Shown here piece by piece: positions 8,196-14,643 of a stretch of 30,494 nucleotides of DNA. Position 1 is the stretch's first letter. Every line of letters starts with the position of its first letter. The stretch covers positions 1 to 30,494 of the forward strand of contig JBLINY010000047.1 of assembly GCA_047638695.1 (NCBI GenBank), in the 5' to 3' direction. The notes beneath the pieces are model-generated. The model worked only from the letters and a program-made list of their open reading frames with translations. It was not told the origin of the DNA and ran no database searches. This stretch comes from JAHECQ01 sp047638695 (GTDB taxonomy: Bacteria > Actinomycetota > Acidimicrobiia > Acidimicrobiales > SZUA-35). The position numbers and the translations under genes were made by a program.

Positions 8196-9074
8196 GGTGC
8201 CGGCACCGAGGTTGATGAAATCGCCGGCGCCCGGGCAGCCCGAGCTGAGTGGGTCCCACTCGAAGGCCCCGCCCTGGTCACTGACCACGATGAGGTGCCC
8301 GTCGCCGCCGCCTGCGTGCAGCACCGCGTTAGCCGGAAACTCGAGCCGGTCACAAACAATGTCCTGAGTCGATAGCCAGACTCGACGATCGTCGAGATCG
8401 ACGGCCGCCGTCGTTGTCCCGAGGTCGATCAAGGCCGTCGGTCCATCGAGGTCCGGGATTGGTGTCGAGATCGCGCCGTCAGCCGAGAAGTGGGCGACGG
8501 GCAGGTTGGGGTCGGAGCTAGCGTAGTAGAGCGATCCATCCTCGGCGACGACGCCGTTGGCGAACGGGGCAGCGACGGGCACGACCGACCCGCCGACCAT
8601 GTCGCTCATGTTTGCCAAGACCAATTGGCCAGGAGTGATCACGAAGCCTGCATTCCGACCGGCCACCACATCAAGCTGTTGGCCCGGTTGTCCGAACTGC
8701 ACGCGTCCGCTGGTGATGCTCCAGCGTGAGCCATCGAGGAGGCTGACGGTTCCATCGGAGCGGTTGACGATAATGGCGTCTGAACCCCACTGTTCGACGG
8801 AAAAATCGTCACCTGGATTGGCAACGCCGAGCGAGGCGGCGATGGTGCCAGAGCCGCCATCGAGCAAGGACACACCACCGATTTCGGTCGATGGCAGCCA
8901 GACCGCGCCGTCCGAAAGGCGTAGGTTGATTTCGGCCCGAGGGGCAGAACGTACGACCAGCACTGATGCGAACATGAGTGCGGCAACAGAGACCGCCCCC
9001 AAGGCCGACGTTGCCGGTGCCGACCGGAGTCGTTGTAGTGCTCGCAAGAAGACGCTCAACAGGTTTCCCTCCAT
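8193..9074 (-). CDS. Open segment 1 of the PKD surface protein: membrane helix plus beta-repeat region
   Basis: This is what would be made if translation stops at the first TAG: 293 residues with an N-terminal helix (ALGAVSVAALMFASVLVV) and a beta-propeller-like set of repeats around D-G-x-x-x-x. The same frame remains open beyond the TAG and continues the same repeat style, so this is probably a fragment rather than a whole gene. Confidence 0.6.
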   Translation of the reverse strand: MEGNLLSVFLRALQRLRSAPATSALGAVSVAALMFASVLVVRSAPRAEINLRLSDGAVWLPSTEIGGVSLLDGGSGTIAASLGVANPGDDFSVEQWGSDAIIVNRSDGTVSLLDGSRWSITSGRVQFGQPGQQLDVVAGRNAGFVITPGQLVLANMSDMVGGSVVPVAAPFANGVVAEDGSLYYASSDPNLPVAHFSADGAISTPIPDLDGPTALIDLGTTTAAVDLDDRRVWLSTQDIVCDRLEFPANAVLHAGGGDGHLIVVSDQGGAFEWDPLSSGCPGAGDFINLGAGT

Positions 9075-9341
9075 CGCGATCGCCCACTGCCGACCTCCCC
9101 ACCGGGAAGCCCACGGTCAACGATCAACGTACAGTGCAGATTCTGAGGCAACCGCATCTGTCACCTCGCTGGCATCACTCTCGTGGCGCTTGTCACGGGG
9201 GTGATCGGGGAAGTCCCCATTAGCCACCCGACTCGCCATTCGCTTTTGGAGGCGGCCCGTCAGCTCGTTGCGACGGGTGATTCGCCACTAAGGTCGGCCA
9301 GGCGGAAGGTCGCCTTCTCTTCCGTCGCACGGGAGGCAGTC
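9075..9341. promoter_or_regulatory. Divergent intergenic region between the PKD operon and the VWA gene
   Basis: These 267 bases should hold promoters for both directions. I see no convincing -35/-10 pair: TTGACC on the minus strand (forward GGTCAA near 9115) and TTGTCA near 9190 on the plus strand are only single-element matches. The plus-strand frame is open here from a GTG at 9183, but that extension looks unlike the family. Confidence 0.4.
9331..9336 (+). promoter_or_regulatory. Ribosome binding site GGGAGG that decides the VWA start
   Basis: GGGAGG lies five bases before the ATG at 9342 (GGGAGGCAGTC-ATG). It favours this start over the GTG at 9183, which has no such site. Confidence 0.75.
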
Positions 9342-11387
9342 ATGGTCGGATCTCGTTTTCGCTATTCAAAGTGGGACGGCACCCAAAAGGGTTTCGAACT
9401 CGATGCCTTCGATGTCCTCGGAGAACTCACCGACGATCTGCTGTATCACGGCGATCCGATGGCCTCGCTGCGTCGCCTGATGCAGGAAGGCTTCGACGAT
9501 CGCAACGGTGAACGCGTCGAGGGTCTGCGAGAAATGATGGAAAAGCTGCGCAGCGAACGCCAAGAGCGGCTCGAGAACCACAACCTGGGCGGTGTCTACG
9601 ATGAAATCAACGATGCGCTGAACGAGGTTGTCGACACCGAACGGCAGGGCCTCGACGACCGCAATGCCCTCGCCGAGATGCAGTTGGCCGATGCTGATAC
9701 GGCCGAAACCGACCGTCGCAACGCCGAGTTGGCGAGAGAAACAACGCAGGGCAAGCAGATGGAGTTGGGCATGCTGCCCGACGACTTGGCCAACAAGGTT
9801 AGATCCCTCCAGAAGTACGATTTCGAGTCGGCCGAGGCACAGCAGAAATTCGAGGAGCTTGTCGATCAGCTCCGTCAAGAGCTTGTGAACCAGCAATTCC
9901 AGGACATGGCCGGCGGGATGGAAGACATCTCGCCCGAGGACATGGCCCGGATGAAGGACATGATGTCCGAGCTCAACAAAATGCTTGAGCAGCGCGACAA
10001 CGGCATCGAACCGCAGGCCGAAACCGAAAACTTCGAGAAGTTCATGGAAGAGTTCGGCGACTTCTTCCCTGGGAATCCTGAGACGCTCGACGATCTTCTG
10101 GAACAGATGGCGCAGCAGATGGCGGCCATGCAGCAGATGCTCAACTCGATGAGCCCAGAGCAGCGCCAGCAGCTGATGGATCTTTCGAATCAGCTGATGG
10201 AAGACATGGATCTCAACTTCGAGATGAGTCGCCTCAGCCAAAATTTGCAGCAGATGTTTCCTGATGCCGGCTGGCAGAAGGGCTACGGCTTCGAGGGGAA
10301 TGACCCTCTCGGCATGGTCGACGGTTCTCAGATGCTCCAAGAGCTCGGACAGCTCGATCAGCTTGAGCAGTTCCTGCAGCAGGCAACGTCGCCCCAAGAG
10401 TTGGCAGAAGTCGATCTTGACCAGGTTCGTCGTTTGTTGGGCGAACAGAGTGCGGCATCGATGGAGCGAGTGGCCGAGCTGGCCAAGATGCTCGAAGAAT
10501 CGGGCCTGATCCAGAACAAGGAAGGCCGCCTGGAACTTACGCCGCGTGGGCTTCGGCGATTGGGGCAGCAGGCGCTCGGCGACCTCTTCAAGAAGCTTGA
10601 TCCCAGCCAGCTCGGCGGTCACGACATCGAGCGCTCAGGGATCGGACACGAGCGAGCATTCGACACCAAGCCCTATGAGTTCGGCGATCCGTTCAACCTT
10701 CACATCGAGCGAACCGTACGTAACGCCATTCAGCGCACTGGGGGAGGGACCCCGGTCCAGCTAACATCCGACGATTTCGAAATCGAGGAAACCGAGCGCC
10801 AAGTCCGGTCCTCGACCGTGCTGATGCTCGACCTCTCATTGTCGATGCCAATGCGTGATCGGTTCCTGCCGGCCAAAAAGGTCGCGATGGCGCTGTATTC
10901 GCTGATCTCGAGTCAGTTCCCCCGGGACTACCTCGGAATCGTCAGCTTCAGTGAGGTGGCGAAGGAATTGAAGCCCGCTGATCTGCCAGAGGTCAGCTGG
11001 GACTTTGTTTATGGCACGAACATGCACCACGCGTTCAAGCTGTCCCAACAGCTGCTGGCTCGAGAGACGGGCACCAAGCAGATCATCATGATCACCGATG
11101 GTGAGCCAACGGCCCACCTGCTGCCCAACGGCGAGCCGTTCTTCAGCTATCCGCCGGCGCGCGAGACGCTCGAGCAGACGATGGCCGAGGTCATGCGCTG
11201 TACTCGGGCCGGCATCACGATCAACACCTTCATGCTCGATCCCGACGATGGCCTGCGAGGTTTTGTCGAGCAGCTCACGGCTCTCAATCAAGGGCGCGCG
11301 TTCTTCACTTCGGCCGAGAACCTCGGCGACTATGTGCTTGTCGACTTCATCGAGCACAAGAAGAAGCTGCTGCGGGGCGGGCGTTGA
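9342..11387 (+). CDS. VWA-domain protein with long helical N-terminus (ViaA/CoxE-like layout)
   Basis: From the ATG at 9342 the product is 681 residues. It opens with GSRFRYSKWDGTQ, typical of this actinobacterial VWA family, then about 450 residues of charged helices very rich in Gln, Met, Glu and Leu. The C-terminal VWA domain has its metal site at D497-x-S499-x-S501 (MLDLSLSMP), a Thr in YGTNMHH, and an Asp in MITDGEP, so the MIDAS set looks complete. No signal peptide or membrane helix is visible, so it is probably cytoplasmic. VWA proteins of this layout work with AAA+ partners; the only AAA+ gene here is the divergent moxR. The related mycobacterial pair has a magnesium-chelatase-like ATPase next to it, which is absent here. 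The partnership with MoxR is inference. Confidence 0.88.
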   Translation: MVGSRFRYSKWDGTQKGFELDAFDVLGELTDDLLYHGDPMASLRRLMQEGFDDRNGERVEGLREMMEKLRSERQERLENHNLGGVYDEINDALNEVVDTERQGLDDRNALAEMQLADADTAETDRRNAELARETTQGKQMELGMLPDDLANKVRSLQKYDFESAEAQQKFEELVDQLRQELVNQQFQDMAGGMEDISPEDMARMKDMMSELNKMLEQRDNGIEPQAETENFEKFMEEFGDFFPGNPETLDDLLEQMAQQMAAMQQMLNSMSPEQRQQLMDLSNQLMEDMDLNFEMSRLSQNLQQMFPDAGWQKGYGFEGNDPLGMVDGSQMLQELGQLDQLEQFLQQATSPQELAEVDLDQVRRLLGEQSAASMERVAELAKMLEESGLIQNKEGRLELTPRGLRRLGQQALGDLFKKLDPSQLGGHDIERSGIGHERAFDTKPYEFGDPFNLHIERTVRNAIQRTGGGTPVQLTSDDFEIEETERQVRSSTVLMLDLSLSMPMRDRFLPAKKVAMALYSLISSQFPRDYLGIVSFSEVAKELKPADLPEVSWDFVYGTNMHHAFKLSQQLLARETGTKQIIMITDGEPTAHLLPNGEPFFSYPPARETLEQTMAEVMRCTRAGITINTFMLDPDDGLRGFVEQLTALNQGRAFFTSAENLGDYVLVDFIEHKKKLLRGGR

Positions 11388-11771
11388 CCCGCGAGTTCTG
11401 ACGACTCAGTGTTCGATCGCGTCGAATGGCGCGCCGACACGGTTCATTCCTGGGATCATCGGCGGACGCAGATTGTGTTCGGTCGCCGCGTCGCGACCGC
11501 AAGATTGTCGCTGCTCCTTTAGCGCGGGCGGTCAGCGCCGGTGCCGTAGCGATCGCGAGCCTCGCGAAAAATCTCCACTGATCGCACACTCTCGCTTGTA
11601 AATCGAGTCAGAACCCGGCAGAATCGCACTGTTGTAATTACATCTCAGCAATTGTCAGCAGTTCTGCGAAGTGTGTGAACAAGCTCCGTCGACTAACTGC
11701 CTGGCAAGCCCGAGCCCGTACCCCCTTTTCAGAAAGTTCCGCATGGTGCTCGGTTGGCGGAGGAGGCTTGT
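11388..11771. other. Intergenic region upstream of whiB
   Basis: No gene is convincing in these 384 bases. A 37-codon GTG frame (11409-11522) has no ribosome site and no recognisable motif. A five-base hairpin (GCGGG/CCCGC) sits on the VWA stop codon without a T run. The right half is less GC-rich and probably carries the whiB promoter; TTGTCA at 11652-11657 could be a -35. Confidence 0.5.
11633..11642. promoter_or_regulatory. Perfect 10-base palindrome TGTAATTACA upstream of whiB
   Basis: It is an AT-rich palindrome in a GC-rich region, 130 bases before the whiB start and 10 bases before a TTGTCA hexamer. This is a plausible operator; the binding protein is unknown. Confidence 0.35.
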
Positions 11772-12062
11772 ATGAGCGTAGGGCGGAAGCAGTTAATGCT
11801 GGACACCACATGGCAGGAGATGGCTAACTGCCTCGGCGTCGATCCTGATCTCTTCTTTCCGGAGCGGGGGGCTTCGACGAGAGAAGCCAAGGAAGTCTGC
11901 CGCGGCTGCATCGTGCGCGAAGACTGCCTTGAGTACGCGTTGGCCAACGGTGAGAAGTTCGGTATCTGGGGCGGGATGAGCGAGCGTGAGAGGCGTCGTA
12001 TTCGCCGCCAGCGGGCCCTGGCTCGCCAAGCTGCTGCCACCGCCGGAGTTGAAACTGCCTGA
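11772..12062 (+). CDS. whiB: WhiB-family iron-sulfur transcriptional regulator (WhiB2/WhmD-like)
   Basis: This 96-residue protein has the four cluster-binding cysteines C20-x22-C43-x2-C46-x5-C52, the G-I-W-G-G turn at 64-68 and a strongly basic tail (RERRRIRRQRALARQ). WhiB proteins bind a 4Fe-4S cluster and usually the primary sigma factor, and they regulate division, redox or stress genes in Actinobacteria. The context FFPERGASTREAK is closest to WhiB2/WhmD, which controls septation, but the subgroup call is by eye. The ATG at 11772 follows GGAGGAGG by six bases, so the upstream TTG at 11754 was rejected. Confidence 0.93.
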   Translation: MSVGRKQLMLDTTWQEMANCLGVDPDLFFPERGASTREAKEVCRGCIVREDCLEYALANGEKFGIWGGMSERERRRIRRQRALARQAAATAGVETA

Positions 12063-12087
12063 AGCTCACGCGCCTTTAACCACGCGG

Positions 12088-12093
12088 TAGGCT
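12088..12093 (+). promoter_or_regulatory. Candidate leaderless -10 (TAGGCT) for tatA
   Basis: TAGGCT lies six bases before the ATG and no Shine-Dalgarno is present, the spacing expected when transcription starts at or next to the start codon. Confidence 0.4.
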
Positions 12094-12099
12094 GGTCGT

Positions 12100-12273
12100 A
12101 TGCCCAACCTGAGGCCCCAAGAGCTACTCATCATCCTTGTGATTGCACTCGTGCTCTTCGGCGGCGCCAAGCTTCCACAGCTGGCCAAGAACCTTGGTCG
12201 CGCCCAAAAAGAGTTTCGAGATGGGATCACGGAAGGCGCAACCGATGACGACGAGGAAGAAACTTCCGCCTGA
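12100..12273 (+). CDS. tatA: Sec-independent translocase subunit TatA/TatB-like
   Basis: The 57-residue protein is shorter than usual gene-finder cut-offs. It starts with an N-terminal membrane helix (ELLIILVIALVLFG), the conserved F-G-x-x-K-L-P hinge (FGGAKLP), an amphipathic helix (LAKNLGRAQKEFRDGI) and an acidic tail (DDDEEE). This is the TatA/E plan; TatB usually has a longer tail. TatA oligomers form the pore-like part of the twin-arginine export machine in the cytoplasmic membrane. tatC is not in the window. It sits just upstream of the ECF sigma gene, as tatB is near sigE in mycobacteria. It overlaps no other gene. Confidence 0.9.
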   Translation: MPNLRPQELLIILVIALVLFGGAKLPQLAKNLGRAQKEFRDGITEGATDDDEEETSA

Positions 12274-12330
12274 TCGGGAACCCCGCGGACGATCCTGGCG
12301 TTCGCAACTCCGATCGGGTTAGCTCGTCCG

Positions 12331-12855
12331 GTGCCTGAGCCTCGGCAGTCGCCCGATCGGGCCTCTATTCCCACATGGGAAGAGGTCGCTGATGATTATG
12401 GGCGATTTCTCTATGGCCTTGCCTATCGCTTGGCCGGGAATCACCACGATGCACAGGACCTAGTGCAGGAGGTGCTCTTGCGAGTCAGGCGGGGATTGGT
12501 GAACTACACACCGGGCAACTTCGAAGGGTGGTTGAGTCGAATCACCACCAATGCCTTTCTGGACCGAGTCCGAAAACAAAAGCGGCGCCCCACCGTGTCG
12601 ATGCCTGAACAGGCCGAGAACTTCATCGCCGGTTCGCCGGGTATCGAGGCAGAGATGGCAGCGTCAGACCTGCCACAGCACCTTCAGGACCTCTTGGCTG
12701 ACCTGCAGCCCGACTATCGGGCGCCCGTCGTACTCAAAGATGTCCTCGGCTTCTCCTACGAAGAGATCGCCGAGCACCTCGACATCCCAATCGGCACCGT
12801 TCGCAGTCGTATCCACCGTGGCCGAGGCCGACTTCGGGAGGCGCTCAGTGTCTGA
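12331..12855 (+). CDS. ECF (group 4) RNA polymerase sigma factor, SigE-like
   Basis: The 174-residue protein has sigma region 2 at about residues 20-85 (LAYRLAGNHHDAQDLVQEVLLRV, split by the usual D-A-x-D-L-V-Q-E motif) and region 4 at about 120-170 (YEEIAEHLDIPIGTVRSRIHRGR, helix-turn-helix). No region 1.1 or 3 is present. The GTG start follows TTAGCT by six bases and has no Shine-Dalgarno; a leaderless start is possible. Its stop lies inside the next gene (eight bases shared), so sigma factor and the membrane protein are co-translated, the arrangement of ECF sigma with its anti-sigma. A role in envelope stress is inferred from neighbours, not shown. Confidence 0.93.
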   Translation: MPEPRQSPDRASIPTWEEVADDYGRFLYGLAYRLAGNHHDAQDLVQEVLLRVRRGLVNYTPGNFEGWLSRITTNAFLDRVRKQKRRPTVSMPEQAENFIAGSPGIEAEMAASDLPQHLQDLLADLQPDYRAPVVLKDVLGFSYEEIAEHLDIPIGTVRSRIHRGRGRLREALSV

Positions 12856-13546
12856 GAGCCTTTTTGAGGAAGAGGCATGGGAGGCCGAGGTCGCCGCTTT
12901 GCTCGGTGACTTGCCTCCCGTTGAGCCACCGCCAGGTTTTTTGGTTCGGGCCATAGACCAGCGGCCTCTGTTTGCTGGTCGTACGGTGTTGGGTTTGGCT
13001 GCCCTGGCCAGCGTTGCCTTTGTTGTCACCGCAGGCAGTGGCGTGTTCGATCCCGCATCCGTCGTGCCCGCAGTCGACTCTCTCGCCGCCCGTCACTCTG
13101 ATGCTGCGGCCGGCCTTTCGGCAGGGTCCAACGTCGTGGACATCGAGTACGAATCGGTCGAGGATGCTGCGGGCCCGCCGGTTTCGCTGCCCGACGACTT
13201 CAAACCCAACGGCGAGTTTGCTACCGATGAACTTCGCCAGTCGGTGTTCGCCACGGGCGATGACGAGGCCATTTCGGTCTTTTCGCAACGGGGCAGGATC
13301 GACTGGTCGAAGCTGCCGGCAGGCGAGATCGAAACCGTCGAGGGCACGAGGGCATGGACCGATCCAGTTGGTGAGGTTGCAGTGTTTGAGGCCGAGGACT
13401 CAGCGGTCACGATTGTCGGAATGTCGGCGCCCGATCTTGCCACCGTCCTAGATGGCGTGTCCGGGTCCTCGAGCGGGTTGGTCGACAAGGCTCGGAACGT
13501 GGCCGTCTCGTTGAGCGCAGAACTCGGGTTCCCCGACCTCGGTTGA
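12848..13546 (+). CDS. Single-pass membrane protein, probable regulator (anti-sigma-like) of the ECF factor
   Basis: The GTG start overlaps the end of the sigma gene, giving 232 residues: an acidic cytoplasmic segment of about 45 residues (LFEEEAWEAEVAALLGDL), one helix (TVLGLAALASVAFVVTAG), and about 165 extracytoplasmic residues. The tail contains SKLPAGEIETVEG and ends at LGFPDLG. Position and topology fit an anti-sigma factor. However, the zinc motif H-x3-C-x2-C of ZAS-type anti-sigmas is absent and I recognise no family, so the role is inference. Extracellular regions of this kind can act as signal sensors. Confidence 0.7.
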   Translation: MSESLFEEEAWEAEVAALLGDLPPVEPPPGFLVRAIDQRPLFAGRTVLGLAALASVAFVVTAGSGVFDPASVVPAVDSLAARHSDAAAGLSAGSNVVDIEYESVEDAAGPPVSLPDDFKPNGEFATDELRQSVFATGDDEAISVFSQRGRIDWSKLPAGEIETVEGTRAWTDPVGEVAVFEAEDSAVTIVGMSAPDLATVLDGVSGSSSGLVDKARNVAVSLSAELGFPDLG

Positions 13547-13630
13547 CCGTGAGACGGCCAGCAGCTGGCTAGCAGCGGTTTGGTTGCAGCCGGGCTGCCG
13601 AACAGTCAGTCGAGCAGCCATGCGGCTGGT

Positions 13631-13894
13631 CTAGCTGTGTTGTTCTGCGCCTGCAGTCGCAGCTGCACGGCGCCGCTGCTTGAGGAGACGGCGACGTTGA
13701 CGCTCCGAGGCGCCACCCCACACTCCGTGGTCGACCCGGTGGGCAAGTGCGTAGTCGAGGCACTCACTGCGCACGGGGCATGTCGAACAGATCTTCTTTG
13801 CGATCTCGACGCCGACACCGTCGCTAGGGAAGAAAACGGCGGGCGGGTGGTTGTTGCAGTTTCCTACGGCCATCCAGGCATTGTCCATGCACAT
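13631..13894 (-). CDS. Second WhiB-family iron-sulfur regulator
   Basis: The 87-residue product has cysteines C13-x22-C36-x2-C39-x5-C45, the turn GVWGG at 57-61 and a basic tail (ERQRRRLLKQRRRAAA). It is smaller and different in sequence from the whiB 1.6 kb to the left, so the two are not a recent duplication. The ATG at 13894 has no good ribosome site; the second ATG two codons later is an alternative. It ends with TAG, one of several genes here where TAG is a normal stop. It is transcribed divergently from the unknown gene starting at 14035. Subgroup (WhiB1- or WhiB4-like) cannot be settled by eye. Confidence 0.9.
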   Translation of the reverse strand: MCMDNAWMAVGNCNNHPPAVFFPSDGVGVEIAKKICSTCPVRSECLDYALAHRVDHGVWGGASERQRRRLLKQRRRAAATAGAEQHS

Positions 13895-14034
13895 AGAGAC
13901 GCCTGAGAGCCCTGAATGGTTCCCGTATAGGCCAAAAGTCCTAAAATAGTTGTCTGAACAGGGGAAACGGGAACTGAATCGGAGGCCGGCGTGGTCAGAA
14001 CGGTCTCGTCGGCTACGCCGCTAGCCTGAGCCTC
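13895..14034. promoter_or_regulatory. Divergent promoter region between whiB and an unknown gene
   Basis: An AT-rich core contains TAAAAT (13942-13947, plus) and TATACG (minus strand of 13924-13929), both plausible -10 elements. Closer to the right-hand gene, TAGCCT at 14022-14027 lies seven bases before its ATG. GGGAAC near 13969 resembles an ECF -35 but no firm -10 partner is visible. Confidence 0.4.
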
Positions 14035-14478
14035 ATGACTGCTGTCGAGACGCTTGCCGAGCCGCTGCCACCCGTGGCCCACGCCACCATCGTCTATCTC
14101 GGCCCTGTTGCCCCCCATTGGGAGATTCGTGGGCACTTCGGCGACGAGCAGATGCTCGACGATTTCCGTACTCGCGTGAACGCTCGGCTCTTGCTCCTGC
14201 CTCGCCATGACCCGCAGTTCCGACGCAATCGCGAGCGAGTCAATCGTGATGCGGAGCGAGAGCTGATTCGTCTCGATTGGGATCTTGGCGATGAGCCAGG
14301 GCCAACCGAGGCTGCGCGCGCTGCCGCCGCACAGCCCGTTGTCGATGCACCCGTTGTCGATGCACCTGCTGCCGAGGAAGTGCCTGCCGCCAAGGCGCTA
14401 AGCGCCGATGACGCCGCTGCCGATGAGACGCCAGGCAACGATGATGTGGCGAGCGACGAAGCTTCTACCGACGACTAG
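14035..14478 (+). CDS. Conserved-looking protein of unknown function with acidic Ala-rich tail
   Basis: I do not recognise this 147-residue protein. The first about 80 residues look folded (TIVYLGPVAPHWEIRGHFG, then LLLLPRHDPQFRRNRERV). The rest is Ala/Asp/Glu-rich, with two copies of PVVDAP, ending in DEASTDD, and is probably disordered. There is no signal peptide or membrane helix. A TAnnnT hexamer (TAGCCT) lies seven bases before the ATG and there is no Shine-Dalgarno, suggesting a leaderless message. Coding reality is supported by composition, a sensible stop (TAG) and the short promoter spacing. Confidence 0.7.
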   Translation: MTAVETLAEPLPPVAHATIVYLGPVAPHWEIRGHFGDEQMLDDFRTRVNARLLLLPRHDPQFRRNRERVNRDAERELIRLDWDLGDEPGPTEAARAAAAQPVVDAPVVDAPAAEEVPAAKALSADDAAADETPGNDDVASDEASTDD

Positions 14479-14500
14479 GGCGAGACCCCTGGAGCGCACC

Positions 14501-14512
14501 GCTCAATTGAGC
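14501..14512. promoter_or_regulatory. Perfect 12-base palindrome GCTCAATTGAGC upstream of ppk
   Basis: It lies 21 bases before a TACGAT hexamer (14534-14539) that may be a -10, so it would cover the -35 region. It could be a repressor operator for ppk, or a weak hairpin at the end of the preceding gene (22 bases after its stop). Confidence 0.35.
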
Positions 14513-14643
14513 TCAGACCGAAGAGCGAGCCCATACGATTCCTGCTTTGATTCTGGCGCCGAGCACTGATCTGCTGGTGTTGTTTGACTTGATGGATCGA
14601 TTGCCGATGGAGCGAGGATGGTCCGTTGTTCGAGGAGGAGTGC

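Larger units (their letters stand above)
5450..9074 (-). pseudogene. Large membrane-anchored PKD-repeat surface protein, interrupted by two TAG codons and one frameshift
   Basis: Read as one gene with one base removed from the C7 run (G7 at 7628-7634 on the plus strand) and both TAG codons read through, this is 1207 codons ending in TGA at 5450-5452. Order: a short basic N-terminus and one membrane helix (residues about 22-42); a repetitive beta region with phrases such as DGAVWLP, DGSLYYA and DGAIWYN; a linker of N-E-P-D-T repeats; then several PKD/Ig-like units with the W-x-x-PGTYVV pattern. The parts flanking each lesion clearly belong together. After the second TAG the text includes VTLTVTDLATG, nearly identical to VQLTVTDLATG one repeat earlier. 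Either the gene is decaying, the sequence has errors, or stops are bypassed. ATG 9074 was used; a TTG at 9059 has a better-placed GGAGG. It heads the moxR operon. Confidence 0.75.

Noticed and set aside
5450..9074. Genome-wide reassignment of TAG as a sense codon
   Set aside because: TAG ends at least six intact genes in the window (whiB 13631, the 14035 gene, MFS, DUF2342, mreB, HEAT) at sensible places.
9183..9341. GTG start at 9183 for the VWA protein
   Set aside because: The added 53 residues look unlike the family N-terminus and lack a ribosome site; the ATG at 9342 has GGGAGG at good spacing.
9366..10622. A 418-residue minus-strand frame opposite the VWA gene
   Set aside because: It is a mirror of the Gln/Glu/Leu-rich coding strand, giving a Leu/His-rich text with no motif; the plus-strand product is a clear VWA family member.
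11377..11392. Hairpin GCGGG/CCCGC at the VWA stop as terminator
   Set aside because: It has only five base pairs and no T run; such stems are frequent by chance in GC-rich DNA.
11409..11522. A 37-codon GTG frame between the VWA gene and whiB
   Set aside because: It has no ribosome site, no promoter-like spacing and no recognisable motif.
13557..13595. Small hairpins (GCCAG/CTGGC and GCAGC/GCTGC) between the converging sigma-regulator gene and whiB as terminators
   Set aside because: They have five-base stems without T runs; too weak to call.
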